Source: Opitutus sp.
GTDB taxonomy: Bacteria > Verrucomicrobiota > Verrucomicrobiia > Opitutales > Opitutaceae
Direction of reading: 5' to 3'
NCBI GenBank assembly: GCA_024998815.1
Contig: JACEUQ010000002.1
Coordinates: forward strand, 256,501 to 320,500
Length of the DNA: 64,000 nt
Positions within the stretch are counted from its first letter, which is position 1; each line of letters begins with the position of its first letter. This document shows, piece by piece, positions 36,390-45,574 of this stretch. Under the pieces are notes generated by a model, which saw nothing but the letters and a program-made list of their open reading frames with translations, searched no databases and was not told where the DNA came from. The position numbers and the translations under genes are program-made.

Positions 36390-38213
36390 TTACCAACCTT
36401 GGGCGGATTGGCGGCGGGTTAAGGTGTCGGTGGCGGGACTGTAAAGGGGGACGATCATTTCCAGCGCGAGCGTTTCGGGAGCGAGAGGCGGACTTTGGTT
36501 TTCCAAAGGCGCGCCGAACTTGAGGAAGGGGTAAAGTTTTTGGTCGGGATTGATCTCGATGTTGATAAGTAGGGGGCCCGGTAACGCGAAAAGAGCCGGC
36601 AACGTGGCAGCCAAATCGGTATCACCGTCCACGGTTCGGGCCGACACACCGAGAGATTCGGCGACACGCGCGAAGTCATGCGGGAAGGCTAAACCCGAGG
36701 CGGGATCGACGCCGACATAGCGCCCGTTGAGCCAAGTTTCCAGAGTCTGCTTTTGGATGCCATGACTGTGGTTATTAAACAGCAGAATTTTCACGGGCAA
36801 ACCGTGGCGCACCAGCGTAGCCAATTCGGCCAGGCAGAGCATCAAGCCACCGTCGCCGATCACGGCAAAGACATCGCGCCCCGGCTGCGCGAAGGCCGAG
36901 CCGATGGCAGCAGGCAGCGCGTAACCCATGGGCGTGTTATTCCAGGCCGAAAACACGCACTGGCCGGGCTTGGGTCGCAGGCCATTGCAGGTCCAGGTGA
37001 GGTTGCCGCCCGTATCGATAAAAAGGTGTGCGCCCGCCGGAAGCGCCGACGACAACGCGGCGACAACCACATTGGCATCCTGACTGGGCGCGGCGTCGGT
37101 GCGGCGCGGCGAGGCATCGACGGGGAAGGCACCGTTCCAATGCGCGATCTGGCTCAACCAGGGCGTGTGGTCGGCCCCAGGACCGACGGCGGGCAAAGCC
37201 CGGTCGACCGCCGCCAGAAAGTCGGTGGCGCGCGCACAGATACGGCCCGAAATGGCGATGCCACGACCATCGAATTTACTCATCTCGTGGGCATCCACAT
37301 CGACCATAGTGATGTGGGCCTCGCGAGCGAAGGCGCTGAGAATTCCGCCGGTTAAATTCTGCGAGAGCCGCGTGCCGAGGGTGACAATCACATCGGCGTT
37401 TTGCACCGCGAAGTTGCCCGTACGCGGACCATAAACCCCAAACGTGCCGATGCGCAGCGGATGATCGGCGGGCAACAAATCGAGTCCAGCCCAGGTCAGC
37501 AGCGCAGGAACGCCAAGGCGGTCGAGCACGGCGAGCAGCTCCGCGCCGACGAACGGCGTTTTCAAACCGCCGCCCAAAATCAAAACGGGGCGCTTGGCGG
37601 CGCGTAGGCGGGTGATCACCTCGGCCACGGCACGATCGAGCTCGGCGTCGGGATTGGCGGGGGGCGGCGTGAAACCCCGCAGCGTTGCGGGGTCCACTTC
37701 GGCGCGCTGCAAGTCGTCGGGGATATCCAGCAATACCGGGCCTGGCCGCCCCGACTCGGCCTCGTAGCAGGCGCGTTCCAGCTGGTAGCGGATATCGGCC
37801 GGATCACGCAGCTGGGCCGCGTATTTGGTAACCGGGGTGAAAATGGAAATGACGTCGGTTTCTTGGAAACCCACCTGGCGCACGGCGCGGTCGCCGCGCA
37901 GGCGATGGGTGGCGACCTGGCCCGTGAGCATGAGCGTGGGCACGGAGTCGTAGTAGGAGCAGCACACGCCGGTAAGCAGGTTAGTTGCACCCGGACCGCT
38001 GGTGGTGACAGCGACCCCAATCCGCCCCGTGCTGCGCGCGTAACCATCAGCGGCCATGGCGGCGGCTTGTTCGTGGGTGACGGAGATGATGCTCATGCCG
38101 GCCTGGCTGTTAATGGAATCGAACAGGTGCACGGCCGCGCCGCCCGACATGCCGAAGGCGTGGGTTATGCCACGCGCGGCTAGAAATTGGGCGATATAGT
38201 CGGTTAGCTTCAT
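36390..38213 (-). CDS. Thiamine-diphosphate enzyme, acetolactate-synthase-like
   Basis: 607-aa three-domain ThDP enzyme. Catalytic Glu is in VTHEQAAAMAADGYAR (about residue 48); GRPGPVLLDIP ends the Pyr domain; the central domain runs about 195-330; the ThDP motif starts GDGGLMLCLAELATL and reaches FNNHSHG. Housekeeping acetolactate synthase is possible, but there is no regulatory subunit next to it, and it sits in a sugar operon overlapping an SDR gene by 4 bases. YerE-type enzymes of this class attach a two-carbon unit to nucleotide sugars, a plausible role here (inference). Confidence 0.82.
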   Translation of the reverse strand: MKLTDYIAQFLAARGITHAFGMSGGAAVHLFDSINSQAGMSIISVTHEQAAAMAADGYARSTGRIGVAVTTSGPGATNLLTGVCCSYYDSVPTLMLTGQVATHRLRGDRAVRQVGFQETDVISIFTPVTKYAAQLRDPADIRYQLERACYEAESGRPGPVLLDIPDDLQRAEVDPATLRGFTPPPANPDAELDRAVAEVITRLRAAKRPVLILGGGLKTPFVGAELLAVLDRLGVPALLTWAGLDLLPADHPLRIGTFGVYGPRTGNFAVQNADVIVTLGTRLSQNLTGGILSAFAREAHITMVDVDAHEMSKFDGRGIAISGRICARATDFLAAVDRALPAVGPGADHTPWLSQIAHWNGAFPVDASPRRTDAAPSQDANVVVAALSSALPAGAHLFIDTGGNLTWTCNGLRPKPGQCVFSAWNNTPMGYALPAAIGSAFAQPGRDVFAVIGDGGLMLCLAELATLVRHGLPVKILLFNNHSHGIQKQTLETWLNGRYVGVDPASGLAFPHDFARVAESLGVSARTVDGDTDLAATLPALFALPGPLLINIEINPDQKLYPFLKFGAPLENQSPPLAPETLALEMIVPLYSPATDTLTRRQSAQGW

Positions 38214-39058
38214 GCGCGAAGGGAGGCTTTAGTGACCGGCGCGGAATTCCCGTGTCGGCGCAGTTTATAGTGATTCGGCGAGGACTGAAGCGAGGCGGCG
38301 AGCGCGTGGCCGCCTTCGCGCCAGGCGTCGTGGACGACGGAAAAATTGCGCCCGCCAGTGACACTGCGGCCTTGGGCGCAGCCCCAGTCGATCATCGCGG
38401 CGATATCGGCGTAGGACGTACCGAGCTGCCCTTCGGCGAGGAAACGCTGGGTCGTGGTAAAGTTCGCTCCCGCCGCCGATCCGGCACCGAGCGTCTGGGC
38501 GTGGATCTTGGTGCGCACCCAGCCCGTGCCGACGATGAACGCATTAAGATCAGGCGCTTCGTCGTCGAGCAGCTCACACATCTTAATGAGCGCAATTTTG
38601 CCGAGGCAGTAAGCCGAATAGGATGTGAAGGGGTTGTTGGTGCCGCCACCGGCAAAAAACACCACGGCTACCTCACCCCCGGTGCGGCGGAACGGATAGG
38701 CGGCGTGCAACGCACGGAGTTGCGCGGTGCTGTTAATCTGCACGGAGGTTTCCCACGCGTCGAAGGGCACGGCTAAAAATTTACCGACTGGCGAGAGCTG
38801 GCCGACACAGGAAATAAACACCTCCCAAGGCTGAGCGGTGGTCCGCAGGAAATCGGCAAGGACGTGTGTGGTCGCCGAGTCCTCGAGGTCACAGGCGCAG
38901 GCGCGAACACGCGGATGAGCCTGCAAATCGGCGGGCAGTTCACTGCGATACGTACCTAGAACAGCAGCCCCCAGGCTGAGGTAATGCCGCGCCAGCGCCG
39001 CGCCAATGTCGCTCGAAAGCGCCAGGATAAAAACGACAGAGGGCGGTTTGACCGGCAT
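38210..39058 (-). CDS. SDR-family oxidoreductase
   Basis: 282 aa. The cofactor loop is atypical: FILALSSDIGAALARHY replaces the usual TGxxxGIG. Catalytic residues are seen as Tyr and Lys in SAYCLGK near residue 150, and FISCVGQ replaces NNAG. Likely reduces or oxidises a sugar intermediate; coupled to the downstream thiamine enzyme by a 4-base overlap and 4 bases from the upstream dehydrogenase. Confidence 0.82.
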   Translation of the reverse strand: MPVKPPSVVFILALSSDIGAALARHYLSLGAAVLGTYRSELPADLQAHPRVRACACDLEDSATTHVLADFLRTTAQPWEVFISCVGQLSPVGKFLAVPFDAWETSVQINSTAQLRALHAAYPFRRTGGEVAVVFFAGGGTNNPFTSYSAYCLGKIALIKMCELLDDEAPDLNAFIVGTGWVRTKIHAQTLGAGSAAGANFTTTQRFLAEGQLGTSYADIAAMIDWGCAQGRSVTGGRNFSVVHDAWREGGHALAASLQSSPNHYKLRRHGNSAPVTKASLRA

Positions 39059-39062
39059 GAGG

Positions 39063-40091
39063 TTAGAGGGAAACGACGGTGTGGACGCTTTCGCCGGAAC
39101 GCATCGTGGCGATGGCGGCGTTGATGTCGGGGAGGGCGCAGCGGTGGGAAATCATGCCGCGCGGATCGATGCCGCGAGCCGCCAGCAGGCGCAGGTAACG
39201 AGGAATGTCCTCGGCGGGACGGCTCGCCCCTCCCTCGGTGCCGGTGAGGACTTTGCCGTAGTGCAGCGGCAGGGTGTTAAAGCTGAAACGCGCGTCGTGC
39301 GGCATCACGCCGATCAGGACGAGGCGGCCTTTGGGACCGGTGGCGGCCCAGGCTTGCTCCAACACGGCGGGACGGCCGGTGCCGTCGATGACCACGTCGG
39401 CGGGGCCGCCCAGAATGGAGCGCACGGTGTCGGCAAAGGGTTCGCGGCTGGTGTTGATCGTGTGCGTGGCCCCAAACGCGCGGGCGGCGGCGAGCTTGTG
39501 GTCGTGGATGTCGGCGGCGATCACCGGACAGGCCCCGGCAAGATTTGCCGCCAGCACCGCGCCGAGGCCGATGCCCCCTACCCCGACGACCACCACCGAC
39601 TCGCCCAACTCGACGCGGGCTTCGCGGGTGATCGTGCCAAAACCGGTCGTGAGCGTGTCGGCCAAAAGCGCGGCGGTTTCAAAATCGACGTCGGCCGGAA
39701 TCACCGTGAGGCGGTTTTCGGAGACGACGGTGAACTGCTGAAAAGTCGTGAGGTTACCCGCGTTGACCGTGCGATTGCCCCAACGGTACGTGACGGGACG
39801 GGCCTGAATGCCGCGACCCGGACGCCAGTGAACGACGACGTGGTCGCCCGCTTTGACCTGGGTGACCTCGGGGCCAACCTCGCGCACGATGCCGCCGGCC
39901 TCGTGGCCGAGCAGGTGCGGCAGGTAGCTGTCGGCACCTTTGGCGCCGTCAATCTCGCCGAGTTGCGAGCCGCAGATGCGCGTGGATTTGATCTCAACCA
40001 ACACGTGCCCGTAGCCGAGCGCGGGCAGCTCGACCTCGTCGATGACGAGGGGCTGGCGCTGTTCGACCAAGATGGCGGCGAGGGTTTTCAT
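39063..40091 (-). CDS. Zinc-dependent alcohol dehydrogenase family protein
   Basis: 342-aa MDR-superfamily dehydrogenase. The catalytic zinc site is suggested by RICGSQLGE (Cys near 40) and GHEAGG (His near 62). Rossmann motif VVVGVGGIGLGA lies near 167-178. The structural-zinc four-cysteine lobe is absent. Probably acts on a sugar alcohol or keto-sugar in the pathway of this operon. Confidence 0.87.
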   Translation of the reverse strand: MKTLAAILVEQRQPLVIDEVELPALGYGHVLVEIKSTRICGSQLGEIDGAKGADSYLPHLLGHEAGGIVREVGPEVTQVKAGDHVVVHWRPGRGIQARPVTYRWGNRTVNAGNLTTFQQFTVVSENRLTVIPADVDFETAALLADTLTTGFGTITREARVELGESVVVVGVGGIGLGAVLAANLAGACPVIAADIHDHKLAAARAFGATHTINTSREPFADTVRSILGGPADVVIDGTGRPAVLEQAWAATGPKGRLVLIGVMPHDARFSFNTLPLHYGKVLTGTEGGASRPAEDIPRYLRLLAARGIDPRGMISHRCALPDINAAIATMRSGESVHTVVSL

Positions 40092-40145
40092 GGCGGGGTG
40101 AATCGAAAACGAGCGGACGATTGGCGGGGGGCGGTTCGGGGGGAT

Positions 40146-40823
40146 TTAGGGGATGAACCACCAGTAGTCGCCGGTGTAGCCTTCTTCGGAAAACATCCGC
40201 ACCCACTCCTCCACCGGGAAGTAGGATTCGGCGGTGAGAATCCAGTCGAGCAGACGCTCGTGCTCCTCCTCGGTGCGCCAGGCATCCACGGTGATGAAAC
40301 TGGCACCACGGCTGACGCGCTCGATCTCGCGAAGCGCGGTGCGCACGCGGTCGGGAGGCAGGTTGTGAATGGAGTTAATCGAGATAACCAAGTCGAAGGA
40401 CTTGTCGGCGTAAGGCAGCGCATCAACGGACCCGAGGTCGATTTTGTCACCCATGCCGGCGTGGGCGTTGTCGCGGGCGTAGGCGGAAACGTCGATGCCG
40501 CGCACCGTCGCTCCGGGTAGCACCTGCAAAAAGTCATGGAGCAAAAACCCTTTGGCCGCGCCGACATCGAGGATGCGCGCATCGGGGCGGAGTTGGTAAA
40601 ACTCCACCAAGCGGCGGGCGACCGGCAGCCAGCGGCCGTCGTAACGGTAGCCACCGTAACCGTGGCGGCGTTCGCCGTCGAAAAAGTCGCGGCCAAACTG
40701 TTTGGCGAGCGCGCGGTCCTCGGCGGTCTTGGCGGCGGCGCGGGCCTTGGGGTCGCGCTTGGTCTGCGGCAGGCTGTCGAGCAGGTTGATCTCGCGGCCG
40801 GGGGTAAACGTTGAGGCGGACAT
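40146..40823 (-). CDS. Class I SAM-dependent methyltransferase
   Basis: 225 aa. SAM motif ILDVGAAKGFLLHDFL (residues about 92-107), acidic loop VRGIDVSAYARDNA, and SFDLVISINSIHNLP as motif IV. Start taken as the ATG giving MSASTFTPGREI; the frame is open for 44 more codons, but those cross the neighbouring gene boundary. The acceptor is unknown; C-, N- or O-methylation of a sugar nucleotide is possible. Confidence 0.84.
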   Translation of the reverse strand: MSASTFTPGREINLLDSLPQTKRDPKARAAAKTAEDRALAKQFGRDFFDGERRHGYGGYRYDGRWLPVARRLVEFYQLRPDARILDVGAAKGFLLHDFLQVLPGATVRGIDVSAYARDNAHAGMGDKIDLGSVDALPYADKSFDLVISINSIHNLPPDRVRTALREIERVSRGASFITVDAWRTEEEHERLLDWILTAESYFPVEEWVRMFSEEGYTGDYWWFIP

Positions 40824-40857
40824 GGAATAAGAGTTAGAAAACGCCGTCGTTAAAAAA

Positions 40858-41928
40858 TTAAAACGGGCCGGTGAAGGCGGGGTTGGGTTTGTCGAGTTCG
40901 ACGCCAGCGGGAAGCGCGAGGTCGGCGGGATTGGCGGGTTGGCCGAGGGAGGCACGCACGGCGGCGACGATGTGGCCGGAGCGCGGATAATAGGCGGCCG
41001 AGAGCGGCGGGCTAGTCGGCGTGGGGCATTCGGGAAAACACACGCGGCGCGGGGCGGTTTTGAGGGAATCGAAGGCGCTTTCGCTGGCTAGCGCGATGAT
41101 CTCGGCGGCCATGCCGGCGGTGCTGTGGCCGGTGTCGGCGACGACCAGACGGCCGGTTTTGCGCAGCGAATCCATCAGCAGCGAGGTTTCCAGCGGGCGC
41201 AGGCAACGGACGTCGATCACCTCGGCATCAATGCCCTCGCGGGCGAGTTTTTCGGCGGCTTCGAGCGCCTCCAAAACCATGTAAGAAAACGCCACGATCG
41301 TCACATCGCTACCGGCGCGTGCGAGACGGGCTGGGCCGATCGGCGTGGTGTAGTGACCGGTCGGGACCGGGCCTTTGATGTGGTGCAGCCAGCGGTGCTC
41401 GATGAACACCACGGGGTTGTCGTCCTCGATGGCGGCGATGAGCAGGCCCTTGGCGTCGTGGGGCGTGGTGGGCATCACGACTTTTAACCCGGGAATGTGG
41501 GCGAACCACGAGTGCAGGCATTGCGAGTGTTGCGGGCCCTGGCCCCAGCCGCGGCCGAGGATCATACGGAAAACCACCGGCATCTTCATCGCGCCGCCAA
41601 ACATGTAGCTCCACTTGGCAGCCTGAGTGCACATCGGGTCCATCGCCAGCAGGGCGAAGTCGAGCCGCTGGTGGTTGATCACGGGGCGCAGGCCGTTGAG
41701 CGCCGCGCCGAGCATCACACCCGACATACCGGCTTCGGCGCAGGGCATGTCCATGACGCGGTCGGGGCCAAACTGCTTTTGCAGGTCGAGAGTGGTGCCG
41801 AAAAAGCCCTTGGGGTCGGGCACGCCCAGACCCATCAGAAGGACGCGTGGATCGCGTTCGAGGGCGACGGCAAACCCCTCGCGGATCGCTTCGGCATAGG
41901 AGAGCTCGCGGGTCGTTGCGGCGTTCAT
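40858..41928 (-). CDS. Stand-alone E1 component, beta subunit (transketolase-like)
   Basis: 356-aa beta subunit of a two-subunit ThDP enzyme of the pyruvate/acetoin dehydrogenase E1 type. Landmarks: MPCAEAGMSGVMLGAALNGL with the cofactor-activating Glu, MFGGAMKMPVVFRMILGRGW, and the C-terminal domain DVTIVAFSYMVLEALEA. No E2 or E3 gene is nearby, so it probably does not feed a lipoyl complex. Start overlaps the alpha-subunit stop by 4 bases. Confidence 0.88.
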   Translation of the reverse strand: MNAATTRELSYAEAIREGFAVALERDPRVLLMGLGVPDPKGFFGTTLDLQKQFGPDRVMDMPCAEAGMSGVMLGAALNGLRPVINHQRLDFALLAMDPMCTQAAKWSYMFGGAMKMPVVFRMILGRGWGQGPQHSQCLHSWFAHIPGLKVVMPTTPHDAKGLLIAAIEDDNPVVFIEHRWLHHIKGPVPTGHYTTPIGPARLARAGSDVTIVAFSYMVLEALEAAEKLAREGIDAEVIDVRCLRPLETSLLMDSLRKTGRLVVADTGHSTAGMAAEIIALASESAFDSLKTAPRRVCFPECPTPTSPPLSAAYYPRSGHIVAAVRASLGQPANPADLALPAGVELDKPNPAFTGPF

Positions 41929-42908
41929 GAGGCGGCGTAAACGTGGTTCATGAGCGTGGTGGCGGCGGGGAACGGGGCGTGGTCGGCCTCGGCAAACGCT
42001 TGGGCGATTTCCGCGTCCAGACGGGCGTTGAACTGGGCAAAACGTGCCGCATCAAAGGTGCCGGCGGCTTGCAGGCGGCGCTCGAAGGTGGCGATCGGGT
42101 CGCGCTCGCGCCACGACTGGTATTCGGCCTCGGTGCGGTAACCGATGTGGTTGTCAAAACCCGCGCCGCAGTGTTCGCGCCAGCGGTAGGTTTTGAGTTC
42201 GAGAAACACGGGGCCTTGGCCAGAGCGCGCCTGGGCAACGGAAGCGCGGGCGAGCTCGTAAACGGCGAGCGGGTCGTTGCCGTCGCCCTGGTGAGCGGTG
42301 ACGCCGTGACCGGCGGCGAGTTGCCAGACTTCACGGTGGGCGGGTTGGCGCACGCTCATCGGCGAATACACCGAGTACAGGTTGTTCTCGCAGACAAACA
42401 CGATGGGCAGCTTGTGCAGCGAGGCGAAGTTCACGCTCTCGTGAAACACGCCCTCTTCAGTCGCGGCCTCGCCCAAGAACGCCACGGTGACGCGGTCGCG
42501 TTTGAGCTGGCGATCAGCAAAGGCCAGGCCGGTGGCGATCGGGATGGTGCTGCCGACGATGGGCACCGCACCGACAAAACCGGCGGCAAGATCAACCAGG
42601 TGCATCGAGCCACCGCGACCGTGGCAGCAGCCGGTTTCTTTGCCGTAGATTTCGGCGATCATCGCGTTCAAGTTGCCGCCTTTTCCGAGGTAATGCGCGT
42701 GGGAACGGTGGCCGCTCATCGCCAGATCGTCGGGGCGGAGCGCGGCGCAAACGCCGGCCGAGGCGGCTTCCTGGCCGATGGAAAGATGCACCGGGCAGCG
42801 CATCTTCTGCTCGGGATAGTGGGCGGCGATGGCTTCCTCAACCTTGCGGATGCGCACCATGCTTTCGAGCAGGGCGGCTCCAAGGTCGGCGGGGGCGTGT
42901 GGAATCAT
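41925..42908 (-). CDS. Stand-alone E1 component, alpha subunit
   Basis: 327-aa alpha subunit that binds thiamine diphosphate. MSGHRSHAHYLGKGG and GCCHGRGGSMHL are typical. The ThDP motif reads FLGEAATEEGVFHESVNFAS and ends VCENN: the first Asp of the canonical GDG is Glu here. With the beta subunit it likely transfers an acyl or ketol unit directly to an acceptor, comparable to the E1-like pairs of orthosomycin (avilamycin AviB1/B2) pathways (inference from context). Confidence 0.88.
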   Translation of the reverse strand: MIPHAPADLGAALLESMVRIRKVEEAIAAHYPEQKMRCPVHLSIGQEAASAGVCAALRPDDLAMSGHRSHAHYLGKGGNLNAMIAEIYGKETGCCHGRGGSMHLVDLAAGFVGAVPIVGSTIPIATGLAFADRQLKRDRVTVAFLGEAATEEGVFHESVNFASLHKLPIVFVCENNLYSVYSPMSVRQPAHREVWQLAAGHGVTAHQGDGNDPLAVYELARASVAQARSGQGPVFLELKTYRWREHCGAGFDNHIGYRTEAEYQSWRERDPIATFERRLQAAGTFDAARFAQFNARLDAEIAQAFAEADHAPFPAATTLMNHVYAAS

Positions 42909-42978
42909 GCAGCGGTCGAGGGGAGTGCGGGCGGCGTGGCGCGGATGCGGGTGCGAAGCGGTACCGACAGTTAGTAAC

Positions 42979-43923
42979 TCAGGCCTTAATCGCCTGCTTC
43001 ATCATGGTCTTGATGTTGTAGCAGCGTTCCTCGTCGCGCAGACGGCCGTCACGGTAGGCGGCGATCACCTCGGTGATGCCGTCCTCGACGGTGAACTTCG
43101 GGGCGAACCCGGTGGCAAGGAGCTTTTTGGAGGACAACCGGTAGGAGCGCGGGTCGTTCGACGGGGTGACGGTGATCTCGGCGGGCACGTGTTTCTGAAC
43201 GCGCTCGGCGATGTCCAAAATGGAGATGTTTTCGAAGCCGGCGTTAAAGATTCCGGGATGGGCTTTGCCCACGGCGAGGAAGTGGTGATAGACGCGAATC
43301 ATGTCGCGCAGGTGGATGTTGGGGCGGGTCTGGTCGCCGCCGAATACGGTGATCTTGCCCTTGGTGAGCGCGGCCATCGTCAGCAGGTTCACCGAGAGAT
43401 CGAGGCGCATGCGCGGCGAGTAACCGCAGACGGTGGCGGGGCGTACGATGTTGACGCAGATGCGGTCGGCGTAGCTGAGCAGCACGCGCTCGCTGATCAT
43501 CTTGGTCTTGTTGTAGTCGGAGATCGGAACGAGCGAGAGTTCCTCGGTGACCTCAGGCTCGTCTTTGACGCCGTAAACGCTGCCGGAGCTGGCGTGGATA
43601 AACTGGGGGACTTTGTGGGCGATGGCGCGCTCGACGAGCAGCATGGTGGCGAGGGCGTTGACCTCCCAGTTAAGCTTCGAATCGAGGTCGGCGCAGGGGT
43701 CGTTGGCGACGTTGGCCAGGTGCAGGATCGCATCCATGCCAGCCATTGGAACGCGGTCAGCGTTGCGTATGTCTTCTTTGAGTACGGTCAGACGCGGGTG
43801 GGCCGGCAGGTCGTTGCCGAACCATTGTAAGTCGACCACGGTGACAGTGTGGCCGGCTTCGAGAAGACTGAGCGTGAGAGGGGTGCCAACATAGCCGCAG
43901 CCGCCAGTAAGAAGGATGTTCAT
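42979..43923 (-). CDS. NAD-dependent epimerase/dehydratase 1
   Basis: 314-aa extended SDR. Start MNILLTGGCGYVGTPLTLSL with the GxxGxxG cofactor loop; LHLANVANDP; Ser/Tyr/Lys in SSGSVYG and SDYNKTK (Tyr near 139, Lys 143). Acts on a nucleotide sugar; the specific reaction (4-epimerase or dehydratase) cannot be fixed by eye. Confidence 0.88.
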   Translation of the reverse strand: MNILLTGGCGYVGTPLTLSLLEAGHTVTVVDLQWFGNDLPAHPRLTVLKEDIRNADRVPMAGMDAILHLANVANDPCADLDSKLNWEVNALATMLLVERAIAHKVPQFIHASSGSVYGVKDEPEVTEELSLVPISDYNKTKMISERVLLSYADRICVNIVRPATVCGYSPRMRLDLSVNLLTMAALTKGKITVFGGDQTRPNIHLRDMIRVYHHFLAVGKAHPGIFNAGFENISILDIAERVQKHVPAEITVTPSNDPRSYRLSSKKLLATGFAPKFTVEDGITEVIAAYRDGRLRDEERCYNIKTMMKQAIKA

Positions 43924-43977
43924 GCGTTCGGGGTTAACGAGGGGTAAGGAACAGGTAAAAAGTTGGTAACGGGCTGA

Positions 43978-45516
43978 TTAGAAAGCAAGCATCGACATGC
44001 CGCCTTTTAACAAACGAGCCTTCCGGATGGGCTCTGAGTTGCCCACGATGCGCACCGACTGGGCGCCGGCGAGCTGGCCCATAAAGGTCGCCACGTTGAG
44101 CGGAACCTTGCTCGCGGCGGCCAGGCTGGCGACCGCGCAGAAGGCATCGCCCGCACCGACCGTATCCACCACTTGGCGCTCAAAGGGCGGGCACGACGAG
44201 ATGTCTTTCACGCAGTTGCGGCCAAGCGTTTCGTGCGAGCCGCGGGTAAGCCACGCGTAACTGCTGCCGAGTTGGCGGGCGAGCTTGGTGAGCTCTTGGC
44301 CGTAATCGAGATCACGGGCGCCGACGGCGAGCTGGAGCTCGGCCTGGTCGAGGGTGAAGATGTTGGCGCGGCGGTAGCGGCGGTTGATAATGTTGTAACC
44401 GTGATTGTTGCTGTTCGTTTGGCAGTTCACCGCGAGGAATCGGGCCTTGTCCTGCACGTGCTCGCGGACCACGTCTTCCATCAGGCCGTGGCCGAAATCC
44501 ATCACCAGCACCAGGTCGTAGTTTTCGATGTACTCGTCGATGCGGCGGATGACCGCCTGCTGCAGCTCGGCGCTGGGTTTTTCTTTGTCGATGTAGTTAA
44601 CCGAAAAAAGCTTGGTCAGCTCCTTGCCCTCGACGCGCGGTTCAACGAAGCGCTGCTTGACGATGGTCGTGAAATCGGGGCTGCGGATGATCGCGTCACC
44701 ATCGGGCTCGATGAACTCGGCGAGCGTGCTGTCGAGCCACGGCTCGGTGCCGGCCAGGCTGATGAGCTTCACGTGAGAAGTGAACTCGCGCATGTGCCGG
44801 TACACCGCGAGGGCGCCACCGGCCTGCATGTCGTCAGCCACGTGGCGGCCGGAAAGGATGCGGTTTTTAGAGGTCAGGCCCTGCACCTCGACGGTGGTGT
44901 AGCGGTCGAAAATGAGGTCGCCGATGATCAACACGCGCATCGTCGAAAAACTGTCCACGATCTGGCGAAAGCGGTCGGCGCTGCACTCGGAGGCGACGGC
45001 GCGGCAGAACGCTTTCACGTTGGGCGGATAGGGCTCGAAGTGGGAGTTGAGCAGGCGCGTGGAGCTGAAAACGATGGAGCCGACGTAGCGCACCTCGCCG
45101 CCCACTCGCGCCACCGCCGCGAGATCGTCGGCGATGTTGCCGGTGACGTCGTTAGCGGCGTTGGCGTATTCGCGGCCCTTGCAATAAAAGTGGGGAGCCA
45201 CGCACTCGATCGCCTCGACGGCGGCGGGATGCGGGACGACCACCACGTAGTCCACCGGCGAAAGCGCGGCGATCCAGCGGGAGCGCAGCTGGTCGTTAAA
45301 ATAGGGGCGGCCGGGGCCCTTGTTGACGTGCTCCTCACCGGTGATCGTCACCACCAGGACGTCGCCGAGGGCGCGCGCCTCCTCGAAGTGCACGATGTGC
45401 CCGGGGTGAATCATGTCGAAGGTGCCATGGCAGTGGACGACGGTTTTGCCCTCGGCGCGCAGATCGGCGCAGAGGGTCGCGGCTTGCGCGAAGGGGATGA
45501 TTTTTTCGTTGGCCAT
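43978..45516 (-). CDS. Bifunctional nucleotidyltransferase-PfkB kinase, reversed HldE order
   Basis: 512 aa. Residues 1-170: cytidylyltransferase-like domain with HGTFDMIHPGHIVHFEEA (HPGH at 37-40), like the adenylyltransferase half of HldE. Residues about 190-512: PfkB sugar kinase, starting VLIIGDLIFDRYTTVEVQGL and ending with the signature VDTVGAGDAFCAVASLAAA. In E. coli HldE the kinase comes first. Likely phosphorylates and nucleotide-activates a heptose- or related sugar phosphate supplied by the SIS-domain isomerase of the same operon. Confidence 0.86.
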   Translation of the reverse strand: MANEKIIPFAQAATLCADLRAEGKTVVHCHGTFDMIHPGHIVHFEEARALGDVLVVTITGEEHVNKGPGRPYFNDQLRSRWIAALSPVDYVVVVPHPAAVEAIECVAPHFYCKGREYANAANDVTGNIADDLAAVARVGGEVRYVGSIVFSSTRLLNSHFEPYPPNVKAFCRAVASECSADRFRQIVDSFSTMRVLIIGDLIFDRYTTVEVQGLTSKNRILSGRHVADDMQAGGALAVYRHMREFTSHVKLISLAGTEPWLDSTLAEFIEPDGDAIIRSPDFTTIVKQRFVEPRVEGKELTKLFSVNYIDKEKPSAELQQAVIRRIDEYIENYDLVLVMDFGHGLMEDVVREHVQDKARFLAVNCQTNSNNHGYNIINRRYRRANIFTLDQAELQLAVGARDLDYGQELTKLARQLGSSYAWLTRGSHETLGRNCVKDISSCPPFERQVVDTVGAGDAFCAVASLAAASKVPLNVATFMGQLAGAQSVRIVGNSEPIRKARLLKGGMSMLAF

Positions 45517-45574
45517 GGCGGGGAGCGGCTGGAAGCGCGTCGGGGGTTACAGGAGGCGAGCGGGCGAAAAAGCC

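Noticed and set aside
36390-38213. Housekeeping acetolactate synthase large subunit (ilvB)
   Set aside because: No small subunit or ilv genes nearby and the gene sits inside a sugar operon; not excluded, but not preferred.
39006-40520. 504-codon plus-strand open frame
   Set aside because: Antisense to the alcohol dehydrogenase and methyltransferase genes; Gly/Asp/Val-rich with no family motif.
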